Source of the DNA: Rhodospirillaceae bacterium
GTDB taxonomy: Bacteria > Pseudomonadota > Alphaproteobacteria > UBA8366
NCBI GenBank assembly: GCA_002722095.1
Contig: PBKG01000016.1
Span: forward strand, 62,001-126,000
DNA length: 64,000 nucleotides
Direction: 5' to 3'
Part shown: positions 33,573 through 44,155 of the stretch, one piece after another
Position numbering within the stretch: position 1 is the first letter of the stretch
How the letters are laid out: each line of letters opens with the position of its first letter
Made by a program: the position numbers and the translations under genes
Notes under the pieces: model-generated
Told to the model about the DNA's origin: nothing
Seen by the model: only the letters and a program-made list of their open reading frames with translations
Database searches by the model: none

Positions 33573-35335
33573 TGTGCGGCATCGCCGGTTTGATGACATT
33601 CGATGGCAAGGCGCCAGCATCGACGGTGTTGGACGCGTTCGCCAACGCCCTCATTCACCGTGGTCCTGACGGCGAAGGCCGTCATATTTCCGGCAACGTC
33701 GGCATGGTGCAGCGGCGGCTTGCTATTATCGACCTCGAAACCGGCGACCAGCCGCTTTACGACGCCACCGGCAATGCGTTGATCGCAAACGGTGAGATCT
33801 ACAACTATATCGAACTTCGCTCTGAGTTTGGCGAAGACGGGTTTTCCACGCGCTCGGACTGCGAGCCACCTTTGTCGCTTTACCGCCGAGACGGCTTGCA
33901 TTTCGCCAGGGCCCTGCGCGGCATGTATTCGATCGCTATTCACGATCCCGCCCAGGAACAATTGATCCTGGCCCGCGACCCATTTGGCATTAAGCCATTA
34001 TATTTCGCCGAAACACCGAAAGGATTCGCGTTCGCGTCAGAAGCGCAAGCTTTCTTTGCTGCGGGCCTGCTCACACCCGAAATAGACGACGATCGCTTGG
34101 ACGAATTACTGCAACTTCAATTCACTTGCGGCGATACGACCATCTTCAAGGGCATAGAGCGGGTCAAACCCGGCGAAACACTTCTGGTGCGCCAGGGACG
34201 CATCATCGAACGCACTCGATTGCCGGCCCTGCCCGATGGCCCGACGAGCGAACAGTCCGTGGACGAAGCAACCGAGATGCTGGATGCAGTCCTGGAAGAC
34301 AGCGTCTCCATGCACCAACGTTCCGACGTGCCTTATGGGTTGTTCCTGTCGGGCGGAATCGACTCTTCGGCAGTCCTGGCACTCATGAAACGCCTCAATG
34401 AAAAACCTGTGCAGGCGTTCACCGTGGGATTCAACTTTGCCGGAGTTGCCGATGAACGCGAGCACGCCCGTTCACTAGCTAAATCGGTCGGCGCCGACCA
34501 TACCGAGGTCGCATTCGACGAAGACGATTTCTGGTCGAGTTTACCGGCGATAGCGGCAGCTATGGATGACCCAGCAGCGGACTACGCGATTTTACCGACA
34601 TGGAAGTTGGCGCGGATCGCCTCACAAGAGCTGAAGGTGGTGCTTTCGGGCGAAGGAGGCGATGAGTTGTTCGCGGGTTACGGACGCTATCGCCGTTTGC
34701 TCCGCCCGTGGTGGCGAGGTGGCCGCACGATAAGAGCCCACGGCACCTTCGATCGGCTAAAGGTACTGCGGCATCTACCTCATGCGTGGCGCGATTCGAT
34801 TGCTTCGATGGAAGCAAGTGGCTCCACCAGCGCCCGAAGCAAATTGCAGATTGCCCAAGCCACCGATTGCCGCGATTGGCTGCCGAACGACCTACTGACC
34901 AAACTCGATCGTTGCCTGATGGCCCATGGCCTGGAAGGACGCACACCGTTTCTTGACCGCGAAGTCGCGGCGAAGGTTTTCCTGCTTCCGGACAAGTTCA
35001 AAATTGCCGACGGACAAGGTAAATGGATACTGCGCCGATGGCTTAACAAGGTGATGCCGCAATCAAATCCGTTTTCCCGAAAGCGCGGCTTTACCGTACC
35101 AGTGGGCCATTGGATAAGCCAACGGGGAGACATGCTGGGACCGCTGGTCGCCAACTTGCCTGCGATTCAGCGTATTTGCGAACCGGGGGCCGTCGAACGC
35201 ATTTTCAAATCAAACGACAAGCATGCAGGGTTTGCTGCGTGGACATTGCTTTTTTTCGCCCTATGGCATCGTCGGCATGTTGAAGGTATAGAGCCCGACG
35301 GCGACGTATTCGATACTCTGTTTGCCAAGGGTTAA
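33572..35335 (+). CDS. asnB: asparagine synthase (glutamine-hydrolysing)-like amidotransferase
   Basis: A 587-residue two-domain protein. The N-terminal glutaminase has Cys2 as nucleophile (MCGIAGLM) and RGPDGEGRH near residue 31. The C-terminal ATP-pyrophosphatase domain has the PP-loop SGGIDSSAVLAL near residue 258 and SGEGGDELFAGYGRY near residue 360. It makes Asn from Asp, or in glycan clusters amidates a sugar acid. The position as the last gene of a glycosyltransferase operon, with a one-base overlap, suggests the second role; no sequence feature proves it. Confidence 0.87.
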   Translation: MCGIAGLMTFDGKAPASTVLDAFANALIHRGPDGEGRHISGNVGMVQRRLAIIDLETGDQPLYDATGNALIANGEIYNYIELRSEFGEDGFSTRSDCEPPLSLYRRDGLHFARALRGMYSIAIHDPAQEQLILARDPFGIKPLYFAETPKGFAFASEAQAFFAAGLLTPEIDDDRLDELLQLQFTCGDTTIFKGIERVKPGETLLVRQGRIIERTRLPALPDGPTSEQSVDEATEMLDAVLEDSVSMHQRSDVPYGLFLSGGIDSSAVLALMKRLNEKPVQAFTVGFNFAGVADEREHARSLAKSVGADHTEVAFDEDDFWSSLPAIAAAMDDPAADYAILPTWKLARIASQELKVVLSGEGGDELFAGYGRYRRLLRPWWRGGRTIRAHGTFDRLKVLRHLPHAWRDSIASMEASGSTSARSKLQIAQATDCRDWLPNDLLTKLDRCLMAHGLEGRTPFLDREVAAKVFLLPDKFKIADGQGKWILRRWLNKVMPQSNPFSRKRGFTVPVGHWISQRGDMLGPLVANLPAIQRICEPGAVERIFKSNDKHAGFAAWTLLFFALWHRRHVEGIEPDGDVFDTLFAKG

Positions 35336-35381
35336 GAATTGGCTGCCCTGAAAAGCTTTAGCTAGCCGAAAATTTTTGCCG

Positions 35382-36344
35382 TCAGCGCCGGAGTTCCTCG
35401 GCGGTCGCTCGGTCCGCAAATTTGCGCACCATTTCATTAATTTCCGCGAGCGCCTTGTCCGAAGTCAGATCCGGATTAAACGCCAACAGCATGGCCTGCG
35501 AAACCTGCGACAGAACTTCCACGTCGGTCGGGTCGGGTTTCGGTAATTTTTCCTGTACGGCGCAAGCCACGTCTTTGAAGGAATTGCTGAGCTCTACCAC
35601 GTTCTCGAATTGCGGATCTTCGAGGCGACGATCCATGTCGTCGCTGATGTGGCACAACCGTTCGATCTGAGCCCGGGTATCGATAGTGACTTTTCCACTT
35701 TTGACCGCCGGCACGATCAGACGAACCAAAAATTCTATCTGATAGGAATGCCGGCGAAGACGCTGGGCGTTAATGTCTCCCGAGGCCTCTTCGATCATCT
35801 TATCGATCTCGGCCTGGGACATCTCTTTTTCTTTGGTAAGCTTGAGCTTCAATGTATTTGGAACATCGAATAAGGGCACATCGGACCGCCGCTTCTTATC
35901 TTTGCGGCGATCAGGCCCGATATAGTTGCTCGTAACGACAAATGGTTTGCGCTCGCCAACTATCAAGTCGATACGAGACATCAATTGTGCCGGCGACAAT
36001 GGCTTCACCAAAAGATAGTCGGTTCCGCTATCGATGATTCTCCGCACAGTGTGACGGTCTGGTTCCCAAGTGGTGGTGATAATGGGCACGAAAGGATTGC
36101 GCCCAAGTTCACCGGAACGCACGTCGGCCACTAACTGTATCGGATCGCCTTCGGGCAAAAGCGAGTCGACGATGATCAGGTCGGGATTGAGATTACGAAC
36201 ACTATCACGCAGCGTCGGAACTTTGGCAAAATCCTCGATATTTCGGTAGTTCTCGCTCGCCATCGTCGTACGGATGACCTGGCGGATGGGCCCATCGGGA
36301 TCGCCGAAAAAGATTAAAACACGTTCGCGTCTGTCGTTATTCAT
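35382..36344 (-). CDS. response-regulator receiver protein with helical output region (intact receiver)
   Basis: A 320-residue protein. The N-terminal receiver domain (about 8-125) keeps the acidic pair (FFGDPDG), the phospho-acceptor Asp in LIIVDSLLPEGD, the Thr in IITTTW and the Lys in LLVKPLS. The rest has no DNA-binding or enzymatic motif that I recognise: a basic linker with NYIGPDRRKDKKRRSDVPLF, then an all-helical part (about 165-320). It is followed by no kinase gene. It is a paralogue of the next gene upstream; both share SNYIGPDRR or SDYIGPDRR and RHSYQIEFLVRLI or RHSYQIAFLVRLI. Confidence 0.85.
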   Translation of the reverse strand: MNNDRRERVLIFFGDPDGPIRQVIRTTMASENYRNIEDFAKVPTLRDSVRNLNPDLIIVDSLLPEGDPIQLVADVRSGELGRNPFVPIITTTWEPDRHTVRRIIDSGTDYLLVKPLSPAQLMSRIDLIVGERKPFVVTSNYIGPDRRKDKKRRSDVPLFDVPNTLKLKLTKEKEMSQAEIDKMIEEASGDINAQRLRRHSYQIEFLVRLIVPAVKSGKVTIDTRAQIERLCHISDDMDRRLEDPQFENVVELSNSFKDVACAVQEKLPKPDPTDVEVLSQVSQAMLLAFNPDLTSDKALAEINEMVRKFADRATAEELRR

Positions 36345-36471
36345 GGGACAGTGCCGATTCCCTCAAAAATGCCGTAATACCCCAACACCGCGGCATTCCA
36401 AGTCGCGCGCCGGCGTATTCTAACGTCGAATCAACTTACTCGATTGAGATTCAACGCAATTCCAATGCCAA

Positions 36472-37422
36472 TCAGGCTGATCGTGCCGCAAAATTGCTTA
36501 ACATTCCGTTAATTTCCGATGCCATATCGGCAGCTTGTTTGTCGGGGTTAAATCCGACAATCAGCGCATCGGAGAGCGGCGACAACAATTCGATATCTTT
36601 CGGATTCGGCGATTCGGCTCTGAGCGCGACGCGCCCGGCAGTTTCAATCATGGTTTCGCACAAATCACTGACGTGCTCATAGCGCGAGCCGGCGAGCCGT
36701 TCGCCGACGTCACGGGCCACATCGGAAAGCCGCGTGATAAATTCCGAGATCCTTTCATCCTGAGGCTCTGCCGCCAGGCCGTCGGTGATCAATCGGACAA
36801 GAAACGCGATTTGATAGGAGTGACGGATCAGCCGTTCTTCATTGATAGTCACCAGCATGTCACTGATGGAATTGCGCAAATTTTCGTAGTCGACTTTTTC
36901 GCCAAAAGCTTTTTGTTGCAGCGTGTTGGGCACGTCAATCGCGGGAATTTCGCTGTCGCGTTCCGTCGCATCCCGCCGATCGGGGCCGATATAATCGCTG
37001 GTGACCACAAAGGGTTTGCGGTTAAAGACCAGAAATTCGATTCGAGACATCAGTTGCGTTGGCGAAATCGGATTGACCAACAAATCGTCGACGCCGCAGC
37101 CGACAATCCGTTCCACAGCATCGGAGTCCGCGTTCCAGAGCGTAAAAATGACCGGCACAAAAGGGTTATCTCCTGTACGATTATGGCGAAGCGATTCGAT
37201 GAGCGCGCAACAATCTCCCCCAGGCAAACCTGAATCGAGCACCAACAAATCCGGCCAACCAGTGCTGAGAGCGGATTCGAGTGGCTTCACTTCGCCATAA
37301 TCCTCGATCCCCCTATAACCTTCGCTCATCACCGTATTGCGCAGCGCACTGCGCACATTGGTCTGGCGCTCGCCATAAATGATCCGGATATCGGCCCGGT
37401 TTTTGTGGTCAAAAGTCGGCAA
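36472..37422 (-). CDS. receiver-domain protein, paralogue with degenerate phosphorylation site
   Basis: A 316-residue paralogue of the preceding protein with the same two-part build. Its receiver keeps the Asp in LLVLDSGLPGG and the Thr in VIFTLW. The acidic pair is reduced (IIYGERQT), and the conserved switch Lys is replaced by Asn in LLVNPIS. It is therefore probably a pseudo-receiver that works without normal phosphorylation, perhaps by pairing with its neighbour. The start is a TTG at 37422 with AAGGGACAGGCT upstream; no ATG lies before the receiver domain. It is 127 bases from its paralogue and 18 bases after the ppdK stop on the same strand. Confidence 0.82.
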   Translation of the reverse strand: MPTFDHKNRADIRIIYGERQTNVRSALRNTVMSEGYRGIEDYGEVKPLESALSTGWPDLLVLDSGLPGGDCCALIESLRHNRTGDNPFVPVIFTLWNADSDAVERIVGCGVDDLLVNPISPTQLMSRIEFLVFNRKPFVVTSDYIGPDRRDATERDSEIPAIDVPNTLQQKAFGEKVDYENLRNSISDMLVTINEERLIRHSYQIAFLVRLITDGLAAEPQDERISEFITRLSDVARDVGERLAGSRYEHVSDLCETMIETAGRVALRAESPNPKDIELLSPLSDALIVGFNPDKQAADMASEINGMLSNFAARSA

Positions 37423-37440
37423 AGCCTGTCCCTTTTTTGG

Positions 37441-40104
37441 TTAATCGGCCTCGATCGCAGCCCGGGCGGCCGCCAAACGGGCAATCGGCACTCGAAATGG
37501 CGAACAAGATACATAGTCGAGGCCGGCCTCGGCGCAAAATTCGATTGAAGCGGGATCGCCGCCATGCTCGCCGCAAATACCGAGTTTTATGTCACTGCGT
37601 GCCGCCCGACCGCGTTCGACGGCGATGCGTACCAATTCGCCGACACCCTCCCGATCAAGGCTGACGAACGGGTCAACGGAAAAAATACCTTGCTCCTCGT
37701 AATCCTGACTGAAAGCGCCTGCATCGTCACGGCTCAGACCGAAAGCAGTCTGTGTGAGATCATTAGTGCCGAAGCTGAAAAAACTCGCATTTTCGGCTAT
37801 TTCACCGGCACGCAAGGCTGCTCGTGGCAATTCGATCATGGTGCCAACCATATAATCCGGTCGCTCGCCCTTCTCCGCTTCGATCTCCTCGGCGACCCCA
37901 TCGATTACACCCTTCAAAATGTCCAATTCACGCCCGGTCGCCACCAATGGCACCATGATCTCTAGGGCCACCGCTTGGCCAATTTCCGATTTGACCTCAA
38001 GCGCGGCCTCGAAGATGGCACGCGCCTGCATTTCGGAGATTTCGGGATAGGTGATCGCTAGCCGACATCCGCGATGGCCGAGCATGGGGTTGGATTCCTC
38101 CAACTGCAATGCGCGCCGGCGCACCTGCTCCACATCCACACCGGCCGCTTCGGCGACTTCGGCAAATTCCTCTTCGCTTTTCGGCAGGAATTCGTGCAAC
38201 GGCGGGTCGAGCAACCTGATCGTCACCGGCAGCCCGTTCATGATGCGGAATATCTCGGCAAAGTCCGCGCGCTGCATCGGAAGTAATTTTGCCAATGCCG
38301 CCCGGCGGCGCGGCGCATCGGTACTGACGATCATCTCACGCATGGCGACAATCCGTTCGGAGTCGAAAAACATATGTTCCGTCCGGCAAAGCCCAATGCC
38401 CTCGGCGCCGAATTCTCGCGCGGTTTGGCAGTCGACCGGTGTTTCCGCGTTGGTTCGCACCTTAAGCTCGCGAATTTCATCGGCCCATTCCATAACCCGG
38501 CGGAAATTGCCCGACAGTTCGGGCTGGATGGTCGCCACTCGACCCAGCATCACCTCGCCGCTGCCACCGTCGAGGGTCACCTCGTCGCCTTCATTGACCA
38601 CCACGTCGCGAACGGAAATTGTCTTGGTGCGGTAATCAACCCGAAGTTCGCCAGCGCCAGCCACACACGGACGCCCCATGCCGCGTGCTACCACCGCAGC
38701 GTGGCTAGTCATGCCGCCACGGGTGGTGAGAATACCTTCCGCAGCATGCATGCCGTGAATGTCCTCTGGGCTGGTCTCCGTTCGCACCAAAATGACCGCT
38801 TCGCCTCGCGCCGCCTGACGTTCCGCCTCATCGGCATCGAAAACCACCTTGCCCGACGCCGCACCCGGAGATGCAGGCAAACCACGGGCGACGATTTGTT
38901 TTTCCGCATCCGGATCTAGCGTCGGATGCAGCAGTTGGTCCAACGAAGCCGGCTCGATACGCGAAATAGCGGTTTTGGTATCGATCAAGCCTTCGTCGAC
39001 CATATCGACGGCTATCTTCAGCGCTGCAGCTGTGGTGCGTTTACCGGACCGGGTCTGCAACATATAGAGCTTGCCCTGCTGAACCGTGAATTCGATATCC
39101 TGCATGTCCGAATAATGCTGCTCCAAAGTCTCTCGAACACCCGAGAGCTGACCGAACACTTTCGGCATGACCTCTTCCATCGCAGGCAACGTCGAATTGT
39201 TCGCATCCTTACCGTGAACGGTCAGGTGCTGTGGCGTACGAATGCCGGCAACCACGTCTTCACCTTGGGCGTTGACGAGATATTCACCGTAAAAGGTGTT
39301 CTCGCCGGTAGACGGATCGCGGGTAAAGGCGACGCCGGTGGCGCAATCCTCGCCCATATTGCCGTAGACCATTGCCTGCACATTGACCGCGGTTCCCCAA
39401 TCCTCCGGGATGTCATTGAGTTTGCGGTAGGTGATGGCGCGCGGCACCATCCAGCTTGAAAAGACCGCTCCGATTGCGCCCCAAAGCTGCTCTGCGGGAT
39501 CCTGCGGGAATGGCTTGCCAAGCACGCTTTCCACTTTCTCTTCATAAGAAGCGATCAAAGCCTTGAGGGCGTCAGGCGTGAGTTCGGTATCGAGCACCAC
39601 CCCGGCCTCGTCTTTCTGAAGATCGAGCAATTCTTCAAAATTGTAATGATCGATGCCGAGCACCACATCGCCATACATCTGTATGAAGCGGCGGTAGCTG
39701 TCATAGGCAAAGCGCGGATCATCACTCTTACGGGCAAGGCCGTCGACGGTCTCGTCGTTGAGGCCGAGATTGAGAACCGTATCCATCATCCCCGGCATTG
39801 AAACCCGGGCGCCTGACCGCACCGACACCAGCAGCGGGTTTTCCGAATCGCCGAATTTCGCGCCCACGCCGGATTCAATGCGCGCCAGGGCTTCCGACAC
39901 CTGGTCTTTCAAGGCATCCGGAAAGCTATTGTCATGTTTGTAAAAATGCGTGCAGACCTCAGTCGTGATCGAAAACCCCGGAGGTACCGGCAACCCGAGC
40001 TTGGACATCTCTGCCAGATTGGCACCTTTGCCCCCCAGAAGATTACGCATGCTCGCATCGCCTTCCGTTTTGGCGTCGCCGAAGCTGTAAACCCACTTAT
40101 CCAT
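37441..40104 (-). CDS. ppdK: pyruvate, phosphate dikinase
   Basis: An 887-residue enzyme that interconverts pyruvate, ATP and Pi with PEP, AMP and PPi. The nucleotide-binding domain begins MRNLLGGKGANLAEM. The phospho-carrier His is in GGMTSHAAVVARGMGRPCVAG near residue 459, and the PEP/pyruvate barrel has GLCRTEHMFF and the terminal KLGICGEHGGDP with the catalytic Cys. The length is standard. ATG 40104 has AGGATTTG upstream; the TTG one codon earlier is less likely. It lies directly after glyS (6 bases). Confidence 0.96.
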   Translation of the reverse strand: MDKWVYSFGDAKTEGDASMRNLLGGKGANLAEMSKLGLPVPPGFSITTEVCTHFYKHDNSFPDALKDQVSEALARIESGVGAKFGDSENPLLVSVRSGARVSMPGMMDTVLNLGLNDETVDGLARKSDDPRFAYDSYRRFIQMYGDVVLGIDHYNFEELLDLQKDEAGVVLDTELTPDALKALIASYEEKVESVLGKPFPQDPAEQLWGAIGAVFSSWMVPRAITYRKLNDIPEDWGTAVNVQAMVYGNMGEDCATGVAFTRDPSTGENTFYGEYLVNAQGEDVVAGIRTPQHLTVHGKDANNSTLPAMEEVMPKVFGQLSGVRETLEQHYSDMQDIEFTVQQGKLYMLQTRSGKRTTAAALKIAVDMVDEGLIDTKTAISRIEPASLDQLLHPTLDPDAEKQIVARGLPASPGAASGKVVFDADEAERQAARGEAVILVRTETSPEDIHGMHAAEGILTTRGGMTSHAAVVARGMGRPCVAGAGELRVDYRTKTISVRDVVVNEGDEVTLDGGSGEVMLGRVATIQPELSGNFRRVMEWADEIRELKVRTNAETPVDCQTAREFGAEGIGLCRTEHMFFDSERIVAMREMIVSTDAPRRRAALAKLLPMQRADFAEIFRIMNGLPVTIRLLDPPLHEFLPKSEEEFAEVAEAAGVDVEQVRRRALQLEESNPMLGHRGCRLAITYPEISEMQARAIFEAALEVKSEIGQAVALEIMVPLVATGRELDILKGVIDGVAEEIEAEKGERPDYMVGTMIELPRAALRAGEIAENASFFSFGTNDLTQTAFGLSRDDAGAFSQDYEEQGIFSVDPFVSLDREGVGELVRIAVERGRAARSDIKLGICGEHGGDPASIEFCAEAGLDYVSCSPFRVPIARLAAARAAIEAD

Positions 40105-40110
40105 CAAATC

Positions 40111-42189
40111 CTATCCCTCGATTTGATCGAAATCCGCTACCGACCGCGTCGCCGCGCGGATTCCCGATAGCAATTTCAATCGATTGACACGTAGGGCTGG
40201 ATCCTCCGCATTGACGGTCACCTGATCGAAAAATGCATCGACCGGCTCCCGCAATGCCGCCATGGCTTGCATGGCACCAACGAAATCTTCTTTTTCAAGT
40301 GCGCTTTTCGCGTCACTAGCTGCGTTTTCCAACGCCGTCGCCAAATTTTTCTCCTCGTCTTGCGCGAAGATTGCCGCATCGGCCTTGGCGTCGAATTCCG
40401 TTTCGTCTTTCTTTTCCTCAATCTTGAGAATATTTGCCGCACGGCTATACGCGGTCAACAGATTGGCACCGTTGTCACTGTCGACAAACGCCGCCAAAGC
40501 ATCGACGCGCGCTAACAAACGAACCAAATCATCCTCGTCACCGAGCGCAAACACCGCCGATATCAAATCGTGCCGCACGCCCTTTTCGCGAAGGTGTACC
40601 TTGAGACGGTCGGCGAAGAAGTCGAGCAAGTCGTTGGCCAACTGATCGGCCTTGCAACTCTGTGGCTGCGACGTCAACGCGGATGCAAACAGCGGCCGAA
40701 GCGATATGCGAAGATCATTCTCGACGATCAACCGTATGATCCCGAGTGCCGCGCGCCGGAGTGCATAGGGATCCTTCGATCCGGTCGGCTTTTCATCGAT
40801 TGCCCAGAAACCCGCCAACGTATCGAGCTTATCCGAGAATGCGACTGCAACAGAGACAGGAGCCGAGGGACAACGATCTCCGGGCCCTAGCGGGCTGTAG
40901 TGGTCCGCAATGGCGTCAGCAACTTCTTCGTGCTCGCCGTCATGAAGGGCATAGTAACGGCCCATCAAACCTTGCAGTTCGGGAAACTCGCCGACCATTT
41001 CGGTTACCAGGTCAGCCTTACAGAGGCGCGCCGCCGACCGAACCCGGTCGCATTCGGCACCATCGATCTGTACTGCCAGGTCCGCCGCAAGCGCCTGAAC
41101 TCGATCTATTTTCGCATCCAGAGTGCCAAGCTTTTCATGAAAGGTAATGTCGGCGAGCGCCGGTGTACGGCTGGCTAGGGAAATTTTGCGATCTTGGTCC
41201 CAGAAAAACTTCGCATCTGCCAACCGTGCCCGCAAAACACGTTCATTGCCGGCAATAATCGCCTTGCCATTATCCGCTGCCGTCATATTTGAAGCGACCG
41301 CGAAACGGGGCGCCAATTCACCATCGGCAGTTTCGAGCACAAAGTATTTGAGATGAGTACGAATGGCGGTAATCAAGACTTCCGGAGGCACGTCCATGAA
41401 GGCCTCGTCGATCTCCCCCATCAACAACACGGGCCACTCGACCAAACCGGTAACTTCGGCGAGCAATCCGGCATCCTCTTTGACCTTCAAATTTGCTTTG
41501 TCGGCAAGCGCTTTCAAACCCTCTGCGATCTTGGCCTCGCGCTCGCTGGGATCGAGGATGACAAAAGCATCGGCAAGCTTTCCCCGGTAATCATTGAAAT
41601 CGCCGACTTCGAAAGATTCAGGCGCCAGAAAGCGGTGGCCAGCGGTTTCGATGCCGAATGGCAGCTCATCGCCCTGCAAATCCAAAGCACCGTTCAGGGC
41701 CTGTCCATCAAACAGCGCCAACACCGAATGAATTGGACGCACCCAACGGAACCCGTTTGCGCCCCAACGCATGGATTTGGGCCAAGGCAGGTTCTCCGCC
41801 GCTTCGATCAAAACCCCAGGCAGGATTTCCGCGGTCGGAACACCTTTCTTCTCGACGACGACAAATAGGAACGTGCCCTTGTCCGTCTCGCGCTGTTCGC
41901 ACTCGTCAACGGAACTCAGGCCAACGCTGCCGAGGAACCCGTTGATCGCCTTTTCCGGAGCATCGATCCGAGGACCGAGCCGTTCGTCCCGCGTATCGGG
42001 CTGTTTGTCCGGCAAGCCATCGATAACGACCGCCAGTCGACGCGGCGTCGAATAGGCATGCGCATCGCCAAATTCCAGCTCGGATTTCTTCAAGCCATCG
42101 CAAACGAACCGCTTGAGGTCTTCCGCCGCACGCCGTTGCATTCGGGCGGGAATTTCCTGACTCAAGATTTCGAAAAGCAGCTCAGCCAT
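40111..42189 (-). CDS. glyS: glycyl-tRNA synthetase beta subunit
   Basis: A 692-residue beta subunit of the bacterial alpha2beta2 glycyl-tRNA synthetase. It starts [21 protein letters not shown], the standard N-terminus. [20 protein letters not shown] lies near residue 140. HD-domain residues and an anticodon-binding C-terminus follow. It binds tRNA-Gly and completes the active enzyme with GlyQ. ATG 42189 overlaps the glyQ stop by 8 bases, so the two are translationally coupled. Confidence 0.96.
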   Translation of the reverse strand: MAELLFEILSQEIPARMQRRAAEDLKRFVCDGLKKSELEFGDAHAYSTPRRLAVVIDGLPDKQPDTRDERLGPRIDAPEKAINGFLGSVGLSSVDECEQRETDKGTFLFVVVEKKGVPTAEILPGVLIEAAENLPWPKSMRWGANGFRWVRPIHSVLALFDGQALNGALDLQGDELPFGIETAGHRFLAPESFEVGDFNDYRGKLADAFVILDPSEREAKIAEGLKALADKANLKVKEDAGLLAEVTGLVEWPVLLMGEIDEAFMDVPPEVLITAIRTHLKYFVLETADGELAPRFAVASNMTAADNGKAIIAGNERVLRARLADAKFFWDQDRKISLASRTPALADITFHEKLGTLDAKIDRVQALAADLAVQIDGAECDRVRSAARLCKADLVTEMVGEFPELQGLMGRYYALHDGEHEEVADAIADHYSPLGPGDRCPSAPVSVAVAFSDKLDTLAGFWAIDEKPTGSKDPYALRRAALGIIRLIVENDLRISLRPLFASALTSQPQSCKADQLANDLLDFFADRLKVHLREKGVRHDLISAVFALGDEDDLVRLLARVDALAAFVDSDNGANLLTAYSRAANILKIEEKKDETEFDAKADAAIFAQDEEKNLATALENAASDAKSALEKEDFVGAMQAMAALREPVDAFFDQVTVNAEDPALRVNRLKLLSGIRAATRSVADFDQIEG

Positions 42190-43054
42190 CGGACAAGTGC
42201 CCTTCGGTTTTGAGCCAGCTTTCACAGCACGCCTTGGCGAGATCGCGGACCCGTAGAATATAGGCTTGGCGCTCGGTGACGCTTATCACGCCGCGCGCAT
42301 CCAAAAGATTGAAGGTGTGACTTGCCTTCAAACAATGATCGTAGGCGGGAAGCGGCAATTCATTTTCCACCAACGAACGGCATTCCTTCTCGGCATCGCG
42401 GAAATGCTGCAGCAGTATCTCTGTGTCCGCGTGCTCGAAATTGTAGGCAGAGTATTGCTGTTCCGCTTTTAGGAAAACATCGCCGTATCGCACACCTTCA
42501 CCATTGAAATCGAGATCGTAGACATTTTCGATTCCCTGCACATACATCGCCAAACGTTCGAGCCCATAGGTAAGTTCGGTGCACACTGGGTTGCAATCGA
42601 ACCCGCCCACTTGTTGGAAGTAAGTGAACTGGCTGACCTCCATGCCATCGCACCAGACCTCCCAACCGAGCCCCCAGGCACCTAAGGTCGGGCTTTCCCA
42701 ATCGTCCTCGACGAAACGGATATCGTGCGCCATGGGATCGATGCCAATTGCCACGAGACTATCTAAATAGAGCTCTTGGCTTTCGAGCGGAGACGGTTTC
42801 AGGATGACCTGATACTGGTAGTAGTGCTGAAGACGGTTGGGATTCTCCCCGTAGCGGCCATCGGTCGGCCGGCGCGACGGCTGCACATAGGCCGTGTTCC
42901 AAGGCTCGGGTCCGAGCGAGCGTAAGGTCGTCGCAGGATGGAAGGTGCCGGCACCCACTTCCATATCGTAAGGCTGCAAAATCACGCAGCCGCGCGCGGC
43001 CCAAAATTCATGCAGCTTGAGAATAAGAGTCTGAAAGGAATTATCGGAAGGCAT
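42182..43054 (-). CDS. glyQ: glycyl-tRNA synthetase alpha subunit
   Basis: A 290-residue class II synthetase catalytic subunit. It has the nearly invariant block [20 protein letters not shown] near residue 22, [20 protein letters not shown] near residue 59 and [19 protein letters not shown] near residue 131. It activates glycine with ATP and charges tRNA-Gly with GlyS. ATG 43054 starts the glyQ-glyS-ppdK run. The 176-base gap to the S49 peptidase gene upstream must hold its promoter. Confidence 0.97.
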   Translation of the reverse strand: MPSDNSFQTLILKLHEFWAARGCVILQPYDMEVGAGTFHPATTLRSLGPEPWNTAYVQPSRRPTDGRYGENPNRLQHYYQYQVILKPSPLESQELYLDSLVAIGIDPMAHDIRFVEDDWESPTLGAWGLGWEVWCDGMEVSQFTYFQQVGGFDCNPVCTELTYGLERLAMYVQGIENVYDLDFNGEGVRYGDVFLKAEQQYSAYNFEHADTEILLQHFRDAEKECRSLVENELPLPAYDHCLKASHTFNLLDARGVISVTERQAYILRVRDLAKACCESWLKTEGHLSDG

Positions 43055-43230
43055 GCTGGTGGCCGATCAATCGGGCGTAATGCGCCATGTTGCAATTGTT
43101 GTTGCGGAGCTCAAATCAACGGCAAAATACGAGCGGTCCCGATGTCGGTCAACAAGTGTCAACGGGCATCGCCAAAAGCATGATTTGGCTAGCGCTGAAT
43201 ATGACAAGACGGCTGGTCGGCAAATAGGCG

Positions 43231-44103
43231 CTAAAGTCCGTAACGATTCCAAAGCGCGCGGTTCTCGAGCGCCGCTAACAGGTCTTCCGCCCATGGTTCG
43301 GGTGCCTTGGCAAGACCGAGGCGTTTGGCAAGAAAGCCCTTCTTTTCCTCGATTGGGTAAAACCGCACCTTGGCGCCGTATTTCTTGCGCATGACGCTTC
43401 GCAAATCTCCGAGGCCATCGATCAGGCCCAGTTCCAACGCCTTGCTACCGCTCCAGAAATCGCCGCTGAACAGCGCCGATGATTCGCCGTCTAGTTTCTT
43501 GCCGCGCCGCTCTTGAACATAGGTTTTGAACTGCTCATGCAAATCCTTTTGCAAGGTCTTCAGATGGGTCACATCGTTTTGATCTTCCGGCAAAAATGGG
43601 TCGAGACGCCGCTTATTCTCGCCTGCGGTATAGACCCGGCGCTGGATGCCGATGCGTTTGATCAATTCGTCGAAACCGAAACTCGCAGTAATGACGCCAA
43701 TTGAACCTACCACCGAGGCCCCATTGGCATAGATTTCGTCGCCCGCACAGGCCAGCCAGTAACCACCGGATGCGGCGACATCATCGCAAAATGCGAAAAC
43801 CCTAACTTTTTTCTCTTTTGCCAATTCGCGAATCCGCCCCGCAATCAATGCCGATTGCACAGGAGATCCACCTGGAGAGTTAATGCTCAACGCGACCGCT
43901 TTCAGCCGTGGCACCTCGAACGCCTGTTCGATACTGCCGTTAAGGTCGGCGAGAGTCATCCCGCCGCGACGGCCCATGCCACCCTCGCCAATAACGCCCG
44001 AAAGCCGCAATACCGATACCCGCGGACGCCGCTTTATCTTTGCAAGTCGCGGGCCCAGTAACGGGATTTGCGCGACCCAGCTTCGTTTCGATTTCCGTGC
44101 CAT
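43231..44103 (-). CDS. S49 family signal peptide peptidase-type serine protease
   Basis: A 290-residue peptidase of the SppA/SohB family. It has NSPGGSPVQSALIAGRIREL near residue 80. The catalytic Ser is in DDVAASGGYWLACAGDEIYA near residue 111, and the general-base Lys is in VYTAGENKRRLDPF near residue 166. There is a basic N-terminus but no clear signal peptide or span, so it may be cytoplasmic or loosely membrane-associated. It degrades leftover signal peptides or membrane-protein fragments. Confidence 0.9.
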   Translation of the reverse strand: MARKSKRSWVAQIPLLGPRLAKIKRRPRVSVLRLSGVIGEGGMGRRGGMTLADLNGSIEQAFEVPRLKAVALSINSPGGSPVQSALIAGRIRELAKEKKVRVFAFCDDVAASGGYWLACAGDEIYANGASVVGSIGVITASFGFDELIKRIGIQRRVYTAGENKRRLDPFLPEDQNDVTHLKTLQKDLHEQFKTYVQERRGKKLDGESSALFSGDFWSGSKALELGLIDGLGDLRSVMRKKYGAKVRFYPIEEKKGFLAKRLGLAKAPEPWAEDLLAALENRALWNRYGL

Positions 44104-44155
44104 GACGCCTTACTTAATGCGGCCTATGCCGATCTCCAAGAGGAAACGGTAAAAA

